Positions 11,501 to 19,308 of a stretch of 64,000 bases of DNA are shown piece after piece. A program made the translations under genes and the position numbers. The DNA is taken from positions 1,674,001 through 1,738,000 of the forward strand of contig NZ_CP037952.1 of assembly GCF_004358345.1 (NCBI RefSeq), given 5' to 3'. The notes beneath the pieces were generated by a model, which saw only the letters and a program-made list of their open reading frames with translations, ran no database searches and was not told the DNA's origin. The stretch is from Parashewanella spongiae (GTDB taxonomy: Bacteria > Pseudomonadota > Gammaproteobacteria > Enterobacterales > Shewanellaceae). The stretch's first letter is position 1. Every line of letters starts with the position of its first letter.

Positions 11501-14500
11501 GGGGTTCTGTAGGGGCTTCATCCGCTGATTTTAATTTCGCACTCATATAAGTGACAATTTCACCTAAAGTGCGGCATTCAGCGAGATCTTCGGGGTTTAG
11601 CTCAGGTAATTCAGGCAGTTCATCTTGCACTGTACCTAAAATTTCTACACGTTTAATGGAATCGATACCCAAATCGGCTTCCATATCAATAGCAAGATCG
11701 AGCATTTCAGTTGGGTAGCCTGTTTTATCAGCGACCACAGTCAACATGGTGAGCTGCACTTGATCGGCAGATAGCGCACCAGTAGCTGCAATCGTGGTAG
11801 GTTTCTCAGTCGATGAAGGCTCAATCTTTGCACTCATGTAACTAACGATTTCGCCAAGTGTGCGACACTCGGCGAGATCTTCAGGATTAAGTTCAGGTAA
11901 GTTTGGTAGTTCATCTTGTACAGTACCCAAGATTTCAACTCGCTTAATGGAGTCGATACCTAAATCGGCTTCCATATCCATGGCAAGATCGAGCATTTCG
12001 GTTGGATAGCCTGTTTTATCAGCCACAACATCAAGCATGGTTTGTTGTATTTGCGCAGAAGATAAGCCGCTTGCAATCGCAGTCGTGACGGTAGGAGTTA
12101 TATTGCTCGCTGAAGTGGTATCAAGCTGCGTATTCATGTAGTTAACGATTTCACCAAGTGTACGACATTCAGCAAGATCTTCAGGGTTTAATTCGGGAAG
12201 TGTCGGGAGTTCATCTTGTACTGTCCCCAAAATTTCAACACGCTTAATCGAATCAATACCTAAGTCGGCTTCCATATCCATGGTTAGATCGAGCATTTCA
12301 ATCGGGTAGCCGGTTTTTTCCGCGACAACGGTAAGCATCACCTGTTGTATTGCGTCACTGTTGATTGCTGTATTGCTTGACTGTGTTACTGCTGGAGCGG
12401 CGCTTAGCTCTGGAGTTGAAGTCGCTTGTATAGCTTCTACCTGTGGCTCAAAAGTTGGTTCAATGTAAGGTTGAACTTCAGGTGTTACTTTACTTGCAAA
12501 AGGTGTTTGAGTTTTAACTACTTCAGTTTGAATATTCGATGTTTGAGCATTTGGAGTTTGGGGCGCAGCAGGCGTTGAAATGGCAATTGATTGACCTGCT
12601 TGCAGCAATGCCAAAGCCGCTTGATTCTGGCTGGCTTGCAATTCCATGAATTGCTCATGGCTTTGTAGAGTTTGGCTTTGGTGCTGGTGGAACATCTGCA
12701 TCGATTGTAACAAGCTTTCAGGGATTGTAATGCCTTGTGCCGCTAACTTGGCTTGTTCAGCCATCAATCCTGCAAAGGTATCGCCATATTGCTTAGGTAT
12801 GTCTAAAAATTGTTGGTGAAGTTTTGCTACTTGATCTTGGGCTGCAAAAAATGAGCCCAAAGCGTCATTCGATATATTTGGCTCACCACTTATCTGACTA
12901 CTATTGTTTATATTTTTATCGGTTTTGTTGTTTTGGCTCACAGGGGCTTCCACCGTTTTTACAATTTCTTTAACGATCACTTTTTCAACTTCTTTCTCTA
13001 CAATGACTTCGACAGGGCGATCTACGTATTCAATACGAGATTCAACTTGTCCATTTTTGAGTGATCGTTGCATTTTTTCTTTTGTTGCAGGACTGATGTA
13101 ATTTGCGCCATTAAGCTTTAATGTCATTCCTTTTACAGGTTGAGGGTGATTAATTTCGGCTTGGTATGGATCAATATTGCTGAGTTCAATACCCGCGACG
13201 GCAAGTTGTATTGCTGCAAGACGTAATTGCTTATCACTGTCGCCTTTGGTATTTGGGTTGAGGCTTACCACACAAATTTCACTTTCATGCTTGGCGAGGT
13301 TGGCTTTGACAAGTTTGTTCAAGATATCTTTAGGCCCAAACTCGACAAATATGCGTGCGCCAGCTTGATACATTTGCTGAATTTGCTCACTGAAACGTAC
13401 CGATTGCAACATGTGTTGTTGGAATTCAGCTTGAATTACACTTGAGTCATTCTGATAGGCATGGCCAGTAGCATTACTGTAAACAGTACAGTTTGCTGAC
13501 TTAAACACTGCGGTTTTAATTGCTTCAGCAAATGGTGCTTGAGCATGTGCAACAAGTTCAGTATGAAATGCACCCGAAACTGGTAGTGCAATGGCTTTGA
13601 AACCCAATTGAGATAAAGCCTTACCGCAAGCCGTGAGAGCATCGCTTGGCCCTGCAATAACTTGCTGGCTAGGTGAATTGTCGTTAGCGACTTTTACGCC
13701 ATCGAACTGTTGAATACATTCAGCAAGTTTAGCTTGGCTTGATTCATCAGGAAGAATAACAGCCATCATACTACCCGCATCTTTACCTTCTGGCACATTG
13801 GCCATTGATTGCCCTCGGGCAAATGCCAGTTGATAGTAATCTTCTTTGCTGATGACGCCAGCTGCATGTAATGCAGATAATTCACCAAAACTGTGCCCAC
13901 CAACCATATCAGCAGAAAAACCAGCTTGTTGTAATAGCTCAAACTGCGCCATAGAGGTTGCACCAATGGCACTTTGTGCAAATGCAGTATCAGTCAACGC
14001 TTGCTGTTGCTGTTTTTTGTCTGTATCTGAAAATGCTGGTATTGGAAACACTTTTGATGAAAGTAACGCCTGTTTAGCTTCAGAAAAAATACGGTCAGCG
14101 ATTTCGAATTCATGTCGAGCTTCAGGGAAATTGCAAGCAAGCTCTTTGCCCATATTGACGTATTGTGAGCCTTGGCCTGCAAACAACGCCGCCACTTTTG
14201 TTTTTTTATTAACTAATGACGAGCTACGATAACTGGCACCCGATGGTAACGTCCACTTGTCTTCAGAGCTTTGTAGTTGCTTCATGGCAATTTGTAATTG
14301 CTCAATTAAATCTTCGGCATTAGTCGCAACTAACCCTAATCTGGCATGATCATTCGCAACCGACTTTATAGGGTATTTTTTGCTAACTTGCTCAAAACTC
14401 AGTGTTACTTTTTTTACATCATTTAATACAGTTTGTAGCTTATTTTGTAACTCCGTTGAATTCGCCGCTGAAAATAATAAACTTGACGCCACACGGCTTT

Positions 14501-15968
14501 GGCGATACTGATTATCGCGATTGTGTTCTTGATTGTACTCTTCTAAAACGATGTGGAAATTCGTGCCACCAAAACCAAACGAACTGATGCCTGCACGACG
14601 AGGTGTACTATCAGGCTTTGCTAACCAAGGGCGAGTTTCAGTGTTGATATAAAAAGGGGATTCTTCAACTTTGAGCTTCGGGTTAGGTTGTTTGACGTTA
14701 ATGGTGGCTGGCAATACTTTGTGGTGCAGTGCCAATGAAGCTTTGATTAATCCTGCGGTGCCAGCGGTTGACTTAGTATGACCCACTTGTGATTTAATTG
14801 AGCCTAAAGCAATGTGTTGAGTTTGTATATTATTCTCGCTAAATGCGGCTCGTAAACCATTAAACTCTGCAAGATCTCCGGCGGCTGTACCTGTGCCATG
14901 TGCTTCAATTAAGCCTACAGTGTGAGCTTCAAAACCTGCGTCATCATAAGCACGCTTTAATGCTTTTACTTGGCCTTCAGGGCGTGGAGCATAAATACTT
15001 TTAAATTTACCGTCTGATGATGAGCCTATCCCCTTAATGACAGAATATATCCGATCGCCATCACGCTCAGCATCTTCAAGGCGTTTAATGGCTATCATGC
15101 CAATGCCTTCACCAATCATCATGCCGTTAGAGTCAGCATCGAATGGTTTAATTTGCTCCTGATCGGTAAATGCTGGTGTTTGTGAAAAGCTCATGTACAT
15201 ATAAGGTGAATTATCAGTACATACACCACCGGTAATCATCATGTCGCTGCGGCCTTCAACCAACTCCGTAAGCGCCATGCGAATTGCGGCGAGTGATCCT
15301 GCACAGGCTGCATCAACAACACAGTTCATTCCGCCTAAATCAAAGCGGTTGGCAATCCGACCTGCAATGACATTACCGAGAGATCCAGGGAAAGAATTTT
15401 CCTCCCAAGATACATATTGATCTTGAACTTTTTGAAGCAACATTTCGCTGTCTTCGTCGCTAATGCCACTTTGTTTAAATACTTTACGCAGAATAGGGTG
15501 TTGCAATCGCCCATTCATGTTTTGACTGATTTTTTGACCGCCACCTACACCAAGCGTAATACCAATTCTGTCCCTATCAGCGTCATTTGCCAGCTTGGCA
15601 TCGGCCAGTACTTCTTTGGCTACAACTAAAGACAATAGCTGTGATGAGTCAGTAACTTCGAGGATGTTCGGTGGTAAGCCAAACTCCATTGGATTGAACT
15701 CAACTTCAGGTAAAAAACCGCCGCGCTTACAGTAAACTCTATCAGTGGTATTCTTTTTACTGTTATAAAAGTCATCGGCTTGCCAATGGCTGTCAGGTAC
15801 ATCAATGATGCCATCAATTTTTTCGCTGATCAGATCCCAGTATTCATTTAGATAACGAGAGTTAGCAAAAACACTGGCCATGCCAACAATGGCAATGGGG
15901 GTATCTTTTAAGCGCCTATTTAGGCGTTGATCTTGCTCTAGAGTGGCTGGTTTGGATTCGTGGCTCAT
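8595..15968 (-). CDS. pfaA: PfaA, KS-MAT-ACP(x4)-KR-DH subunit of the PUFA synthase
   Basis: PfaA is a 2457-residue iterative synthase subunit. The ketosynthase (about 20-480) has its active-site Cys near 222 in DAACAGSLAAIR, with EAHGTGTAAGD and KSQVGHTKSTAG. The malonyl-CoA acyltransferase has FAGQGSQYVNMG and GHSFGELSAL (Ser near 692). A Gln-rich linker precedes four acyl carrier domains (about 1210-1570), each with LGIDSIKR whose Ser takes the phosphopantetheine arm. The ketoreductase near 1870-2080 has a nucleotide site TGGAKGVTLK, and a hot-dog dehydratase-like region is C-terminal. ATG at 15968 overlaps the pfaR stop (ATGA) and has GGAG upstream. Four ACPs is at the low end of the 4-6 I recall for bacterial EPA/DHA synthases. 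Confidence 0.97.
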   Translation of the reverse strand: MSHESKPATLEQDQRLNRRLKDTPIAIVGMASVFANSRYLNEYWDLISEKIDGIIDVPDSHWQADDFYNSKKNTTDRVYCKRGGFLPEVEFNPMEFGLPPNILEVTDSSQLLSLVVAKEVLADAKLANDADRDRIGITLGVGGGQKISQNMNGRLQHPILRKVFKQSGISDEDSEMLLQKVQDQYVSWEENSFPGSLGNVIAGRIANRFDLGGMNCVVDAACAGSLAAIRMALTELVEGRSDMMITGGVCTDNSPYMYMSFSQTPAFTDQEQIKPFDADSNGMMIGEGIGMIAIKRLEDAERDGDRIYSVIKGIGSSSDGKFKSIYAPRPEGQVKALKRAYDDAGFEAHTVGLIEAHGTGTAAGDLAEFNGLRAAFSENNIQTQHIALGSIKSQVGHTKSTAGTAGLIKASLALHHKVLPATINVKQPNPKLKVEESPFYINTETRPWLAKPDSTPRRAGISSFGFGGTNFHIVLEEYNQEHNRDNQYRQSRVASSLLFSAANSTELQNKLQTVLNDVKKVTLSFEQVSKKYPIKSVANDHARLGLVATNAEDLIEQLQIAMKQLQSSEDKWTLPSGASYRSSSLVNKKTKVAALFAGQGSQYVNMGKELACNFPEARHEFEIADRIFSEAKQALLSSKVFPIPAFSDTDKKQQQQALTDTAFAQSAIGATSMAQFELLQQAGFSADMVGGHSFGELSALHAAGVISKEDYYQLAFARGQSMANVPEGKDAGSMMAVILPDESSQAKLAECIQQFDGVKVANDNSPSQQVIAGPSDALTACGKALSQLGFKAIALPVSGAFHTELVAHAQAPFAEAIKTAVFKSANCTVYSNATGHAYQNDSSVIQAEFQQHMLQSVRFSEQIQQMYQAGARIFVEFGPKDILNKLVKANLAKHESEICVVSLNPNTKGDSDKQLRLAAIQLAVAGIELSNIDPYQAEINHPQPVKGMTLKLNGANYISPATKEKMQRSLKNGQVESRIEYVDRPVEVIVEKEVEKVIVKEIVKTVEAPVSQNNKTDKNINNSSQISGEPNISNDALGSFFAAQDQVAKLHQQFLDIPKQYGDTFAGLMAEQAKLAAQGITIPESLLQSMQMFHQHQSQTLQSHEQFMELQASQNQAALALLQAGQSIAISTPAAPQTPNAQTSNIQTEVVKTQTPFASKVTPEVQPYIEPTFEPQVEAIQATSTPELSAAPAVTQSSNTAINSDAIQQVMLTVVAEKTGYPIEMLDLTMDMEADLGIDSIKRVEILGTVQDELPTLPELNPEDLAECRTLGEIVNYMNTQLDTTSASNITPTVTTAIASGLSSAQIQQTMLDVVADKTGYPTEMLDLAMDMEADLGIDSIKRVEILGTVQDELPNLPELNPEDLAECRTLGEIVSYMSAKIEPSSTEKPTTIAATGALSADQVQLTMLTVVADKTGYPTEMLDLAIDMEADLGIDSIKRVEILGTVQDELPELPELNPEDLAECRTLGEIVTYMSAKLKSADEAPTEPLVINNTNSLSANQVQQTMLEVVAEKTGYPVEMLDLAMDMEADLGIDSIKRVEILGTVQDQLPELPDLNPEDLAECRTLGEIVTYMNGQLSTEQAVYTASEAAVSQENKAPEPVIELNIELPPHSEVTLKKLPAAVNFNGQFPQNGVIIIADDGQNAGLVAEKLSAKGLIVAVIHAPQSLLNQQSPLSTEIHQFTLKTISDEAVSSVLAQVSKLGQVAGFIHLQPTLALDTKTIALSDLSKAHVEHAFLWAKHLQPTLNKELNKARKDESVETVNTRKAFLSVSRIDGGFGYFNQTIIADAELNQGALSGLTKTLNHEWPNVFCRALDVAPDIETLNYAEAIVNELFAQNDELAEIAINSQGRQTLVTQATNDIQQHAAQLNQNDKILVTGGAKGVTLKCALELAKMTQAHFILAGRSDYLTQLPDWSKSKVPAEWQAAAIAELKSQGKKPTPKSVDALIVPVKNSHEIHQSLLAFENVGASAEYLALDVNNAQAVGSTLSNLNAITPITGLIHGAGVLADKYIQDKTLDEFARVYGTKVNGLSYILNAIEIDQLKLCALFSSAAGFYGNEGQSDYAMANEILNKSALQLAAKYPAMKVISFDWGPWDGGMVNATLKKMFDDRGVYVIPLDAGAKLFADKILNESGSQIIVGSDMQGSNSSSANEFESQVKKPKADLSHRIEFFRDELTLSPQKLGFIKQHQLNGNPVLPTVCALQWLVQSTNQPVNSTVIVRDYQLLKGVVFDSDAAKSLSLELTPNNQGALGKISCDGKPQYQAKLTTISNEKLDEELSIELDISHQNLNELNLGGVELYQNGTLFHGTQLQGINAVSHYSDDGLIAEIKLPKRSNVNYGYFTPTEQYQPVAADCLLQAMLVWARLKYDSASLPVSIGEFVSLSSLADNEVGELKLQIVKHNTRSMTANIALYHANGQLSCCMRHAKVTLSKSLTFLPYESTSVSTNGFESVGAVNS
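11240..12350 (-). repeat. Four tandem ACP-coding repeats inside pfaA
   Basis: Four units of about 300 bp each encode an acyl carrier domain of about 70 conserved residues (EKTGYP to LGEIV-YM) plus a variable 25-35 residue linker. The core around DMEADLGIDSIKRVEILG is identical in all four. The linkers (rich in Ala, Thr, Ser and Pro) are not alike. Copy number varies between pfa loci and is known to affect product yield. Confidence 0.93.
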
Positions 15969-16771
15969 ACAGAGTCTCCAGGTAATCGCCTAGCTTGCTC
16001 AAGCTTAGGAGCTGACTTCGTTCTATTTATTTTTGGAGTAATATTGGTTTGTACTCCAGGAAAACGAGTCAAAAATAGGTGGTAATTGCGTACTAATAAT
16101 TTTCGTAAATGAAACGGGCCGCGACTGAGTACATAACCGATGTAACGATTGGCAGCTTGGGTATTACTGTCTTGGTAAATATCGACATACACCCAATCAC
16201 TTTGAGTATCAATACCAATAAACACAGAGCTGGGTTTAGCCTGAGTAAGTGCTTCAGGAATGGCTAATGACATCACTTGTACGACAGTTTCGCCATCAGA
16301 GTCAGGCAGTTTTAACGTATTGGCTAATGTTTCGGGGTTAAGTGTGTAAGTGTTTATCCCTGAGTCTTGTACGATTGGTAGTTCGTTGAAAAATGGTTCA
16401 GGAATTTCTTGAACGTCGCAATCATCAATCTTTGATACACCATATCGCTTCAAGCATCGTGCTAACCCAGAGCGTGAAACGTTTGGGTTGATGAACTCTT
16501 GAGTGGCTTTTAACAAGCGATCCAGAGACAGTTGATGTTGAGAGCGCAAACCTACCACAACGTATTCTTCGATAGGAGTAAGAGTTGTATTCAAATGATG
16601 AGGTGTATGGTTGCCGTCATTCGTTGACTCTCTATTTCGCCATTTTCTAACAGTAGCTTGGCTGATGTTCAATATTTTAGAAAGTTCAGTAACACTCATC
16701 GACGACGTTTGAATAAAACGGCGCATTTCAGGTGTTGTGGTAGCATTTCTGTGTCGTTGTGATGAAGCCAT
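15965..16771 (-). CDS. pfaR: PfaR-type regulator of the pfa genes
   Basis: This 268-residue protein lies directly upstream of pfaA and overlaps it by 4 bases. Residues about 24-49 form a helix-turn-helix (MSVTELSKILNISQATVRKW). The rest resembles the recombinase-type C-terminal half of IS481/IS3-class transposases (LDRLLKATQEF, then VFIGIDTQSDWVYVDIYQDS), a fold often reused in regulators. In Photobacterium and Shewanella the equivalent gene (pfaR) activates pfa transcription; that role here is inferred from position and resemblance. Because it is the first gene of the run pfaR-A-B-C-D, it probably controls its own operon. Confidence 0.85.
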   Translation of the reverse strand: MASSQRHRNATTTPEMRRFIQTSSMSVTELSKILNISQATVRKWRNRESTNDGNHTPHHLNTTLTPIEEYVVVGLRSQHQLSLDRLLKATQEFINPNVSRSGLARCLKRYGVSKIDDCDVQEIPEPFFNELPIVQDSGINTYTLNPETLANTLKLPDSDGETVVQVMSLAIPEALTQAKPSSVFIGIDTQSDWVYVDIYQDSNTQAANRYIGYVLSRGPFHLRKLLVRNYHLFLTRFPGVQTNITPKINRTKSAPKLEQARRLPGDSV

Positions 16772-17060
16772 TTACTCTTTAGCCATTCCTTGGTGATACA
16801 CCTTGTCTTATGACTGTTTTAAGCAGAAACAAACTCGCGGGACAAAATAGTAAAAAACTATTTTTAAACCTGAGTACTAACTGTTACTAGTGAAAAGAGT
16901 CATTTATAATAATGGAGGGGTAGGTTACCTTAGCTTTTGGGAAGATACAATCATCCGGAACAAGAACTTGTTAGTAAAGATTTCAAGCTGCTTTTTAATC
17001 TCTGAGGGTTTAATTCCCCATCCCTTGGGACGAACTACCTTCTTTTGTGAATTTAGATTG

Positions 17061-17086
17061 ATACCCCGCTGCTTGCGGCGGGGTTG
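17061..17086 (+). repeat. REP-like GC-rich hairpin
   Basis: CCCCGCTGC, a 2-base spacer and GCGGCGGGG form a 9-bp stem with one G-U wobble when read on the plus strand. It is followed by TTGTTCATC. It resembles intergenic REP-type palindromes in low-GC genomes. There is no run of T long enough to make it a convincing terminator. Confidence 0.55.
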
Positions 17087-17098
17087 TTCATCTTCAAG

Positions 17099-17146
17099 AT
17101 ATTAAAGTTAAATTGTGCGTTTAACCGATTAATTTAGGATAATGCT
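17099..17146 (+). repeat. Solo end of MITE family 3
   Basis: About 48 bases match the right end of the longer copy ending near 37021 (AAATTGTGCGTT, then AACCGAT and ATTTAGG). The remainder of the element is missing. It ends about 50 bases before the pfaE start. Confidence 0.7.
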
Positions 17147-17195
17147 TATTAAGAGCTGAGATTTTCGTCTCAACGATGATTTAAGAGAAATATTC

Positions 17196-18044
17196 ATGTC
17201 GCCTTTAGCTTTGTATTTTGTGCCATTTAACACTTTAACAAAAAAAGAAAGCATACAGCTGAGAGGTATTATTTCCGACGATGAAGTTGAAAGAGTTGAG
17301 AGATACATTGGTGAAAAACAGCAGCAACAGTCTTTATTTGTGCGAGCAGGGCTTCGAATATTATTGTCGAATTATGCTAAAGAGCATTTAATTGGAGTTA
17401 TTGAACCTCAATATTGGGTTTTTACAAAAGGCAAATACGGCAAGCCAAAGTTAACTGATGAACTATTTAATCAGACAAAAATTGAATTTAATCTTAGCCA
17501 TAGTGGTGATTGGTTATTGGTTGGTATTATTCATCATACACAACCAATCAATGAAATTAATTCTGAATTCTGTTTGGGGGTTGATGTTGAGCGGGATCGA
17601 AAAAATACTAAGATTCATTCTATCTTAAACCGTTATTTTGCAAAGTCAGAAGTAGTTGATTTACTTGCATTACCATCCGAAGCACTACAAAGAGAACGCT
17701 TTTTTGATCTCTGGGCTTGTAAAGAATCTTATATCAAAGCGACAGGAAAAGGGCTTTCGACCCCTTTAGGCAGTTTTAGCTTTGACTTGAAAGATACTGC
17801 TTTGGTTTCAACTAATGTTATAGGTGATAAAAGTGAAACTACTTGTGATTTTCAATTGGCTTTATCGGAGAAGCTTAAGTTAACCCATAATCCGAACGAT
17901 ATCCACAGCTATTGGAACAGTTACTTAGGTCGAATTGATTCTACATACCGTTTCGCTGTGACTTACAACAAGATCAAAACGAAAATCAGTTTTAAACTCC
18001 ATAAATTGGAATGTTTATTTAAATTCACGTCTGATGTTTGTTGA
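17196..18044 (+). CDS. pfaE: PfaE, Sfp-type 4'-phosphopantetheinyl transferase
   Basis: This 282-residue enzyme moves the phosphopantetheine arm from CoA to the Ser of the PfaA acyl carrier domains. The signature motifs are visible: FNLSHSGDWLLVG, LGVDVERDRKNTK (the Mg-binding Asp/Glu pair) and the distal FFDLWACKESYIKATGKGL (W-KES-K). It is divergent from pfaR-pfaA, the arrangement known from Shewanella EPA loci. The ATG at 17196 has AAGAGA upstream. The last 30 bases overlap the 3' end of the convergent gene at 18015-18836. Confidence 0.95.
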   Translation: MSPLALYFVPFNTLTKKESIQLRGIISDDEVERVERYIGEKQQQQSLFVRAGLRILLSNYAKEHLIGVIEPQYWVFTKGKYGKPKLTDELFNQTKIEFNLSHSGDWLLVGIIHHTQPINEINSEFCLGVDVERDRKNTKIHSILNRYFAKSEVVDLLALPSEALQRERFFDLWACKESYIKATGKGLSTPLGSFSFDLKDTALVSTNVIGDKSETTCDFQLALSEKLKLTHNPNDIHSYWNSYLGRIDSTYRFAVTYNKIKTKISFKLHKLECLFKFTSDVC

Positions 18045-18836
18045 ATCTACAATTCTGGCTTCTCGCACTGATGATTCGTCCATAAGAGAAGGGACGATAG
18101 CAACTTTAGATAATGAGAATTCACGTTGTGATTGAGGTAAAAGGTGACTGCGCAACCCTGATTTTGAAACTGTTACCCAAATTGTGTGTTTACTCCTGTC
18201 AAAACCAAGGTTTTTTTCTCGAAAGCTGAACGAAGGAAAAGCCTTTGTGTTAATCAACTCAGCTTGTATCGTGTTTTCCGGAGTTAAAACTTCATTTGAT
18301 AATGGACATCTCATTAGCTTTGTAGGTTCTGATGGACTCATTCCAGCTTTATTAAGCTCGATTGATAAATCTGTGCATATTGGAATACTTTTGATTGCTT
18401 CAACAACTTTCGCTGCTGATTGTCCTTCTTCAGTTTTAATAAATTCAGTTACGTTCGATTGTGTTACGTATAGTATTGTAGCTTTAGATTGCCCATCTGA
18501 AGTTATTTCATAGTATTCGCCAAATTTTTCGAATTTTGTATTGTGGGCTTCGAGACTTTTTGTTTCGGTCTCTCTAATTTCAGAAGTAGATATTGGTGTA
18601 ATACCTTCGGCATTTAGAGCCTTTTTAAGCTCATGAGAATGTGAGTAATTTTTGAGAATGTGAATTGGTTTTAAAAATTTTTTCAATCCATTAAATTGTG
18701 GGCTAGTGATTGGAGTCAGCTCCCAGGTTTTTGAATCTTTGGATGTAGAGAAAAATTGTTTTCCACCATTTTTTAAAGGTTCTTGTTTATTGCCCCAGTG
18801 AATGTCCGAAACATAATTTCTGACTTCTAAACTCAT
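18015..18836 (-). CDS. Hypothetical protein, 273 aa
   Basis: I do not recognise this protein. It has no signal peptide or membrane segment and is rich in Ser, Thr and Lys. One short stretch, LMRCPLSNEVLTPENTI near residue 170, has the Cys-Pro-Leu-x-x-Glu spacing seen in U-box-like folds; on its own that is weak. The ATG at 18836 follows a good GAGGGA site, so it is likely translated. It is convergent with pfaE with a 30-base overlap, and its upstream side is the family-1 MITE. Confidence 0.7.
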   Translation of the reverse strand: MSLEVRNYVSDIHWGNKQEPLKNGGKQFFSTSKDSKTWELTPITSPQFNGLKKFLKPIHILKNYSHSHELKKALNAEGITPISTSEIRETETKSLEAHNTKFEKFGEYYEITSDGQSKATILYVTQSNVTEFIKTEEGQSAAKVVEAIKSIPICTDLSIELNKAGMSPSEPTKLMRCPLSNEVLTPENTIQAELINTKAFPSFSFREKNLGFDRSKHTIWVTVSKSGLRSHLLPQSQREFSLSKVAIVPSLMDESSVREARIVDSTNIRREFK

Positions 18837-18901
18837 ACTACTTTCCCTCTAGCTTGATGAATTATGTAAAAGTATGGCTCACTTTTTAAAATGAAACACT
18901 A

Positions 18902-19208
18902 GGGTCTGTTGATCTTTTAGGATTAAATTTTGTGCTATTTGAGCATTTATCTGTTCAAGGCGTGAGCAGTGATGCTTAGCCATCTAAGTGAGCTGGTCAC
19001 AACACAGAACAATGAATGCTCAAAAGCATCGAAGACAGCGTAAATTGGTCGCTCTTTCTAAATAAAAGGTGCTGCGTTATCGTTTTCTTATTTGGAAATG
19101 AAGTAACGACAGTTTTGTATGTCGATAATAACCAAACCTCACAAACTCTGCCTTGCATAAAATAACCAATTTATCGCTGCAAAACAATCACGAAAGATCA
19201 ACAGACCC
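18902..19208. mobile_element. MITE family 1, copy 1 (307 bp, TA-flanked)
   Basis: The terminal inverted repeats are GGGTCTGTTGATCTTT at the left and its complement ending CAGACCC at the right. TA sits directly outside both ends, as expected for IS630/Tc1-mariner-type insertion. There is no reading frame of note. The interior carries the shared core CGACA-N8-TGTCG at 19107-19124. It fills most of the gap between the genes at 18836 and 19309. A second copy, inverted, is at 41766-42242. Confidence 0.88.
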
Positions 19209-19308
19209 TAGATATAATTGAGCTGTTTTTTTACCCTATGTATCTCACTTGATAACTACCTGTTTTAACTGCGATAATATATCTTTCTGAAAATATTCAA
19301 GGTTCGTT

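Larger units (their letters stand above)
16772..17195. promoter_or_regulatory. Divergent pfaR / pfaE intergenic region
   Basis: These 424 bases between two divergent genes must hold the promoters for pfaR (minus) and pfaE (plus). I cannot assign -35/-10 boxes with confidence. The plus-strand side is occupied by a GC-rich hairpin and a fragment of the family-3 MITE, so the pfaE promoter is either inside that repeat debris or just after it. A 71-codon reading frame across the hairpin looks like chance coding. Confidence 0.55.

Noticed and set aside
13846-14232. 128-codon plus frame inside pfaA
   Set aside because: A shadow on the opposite strand of a well supported domain.
16890-17105. 71-codon frame ahead of pfaE
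   Set aside because: Crosses a REP-like hairpin and MITE fragment; the product is typical of a translated repeat.
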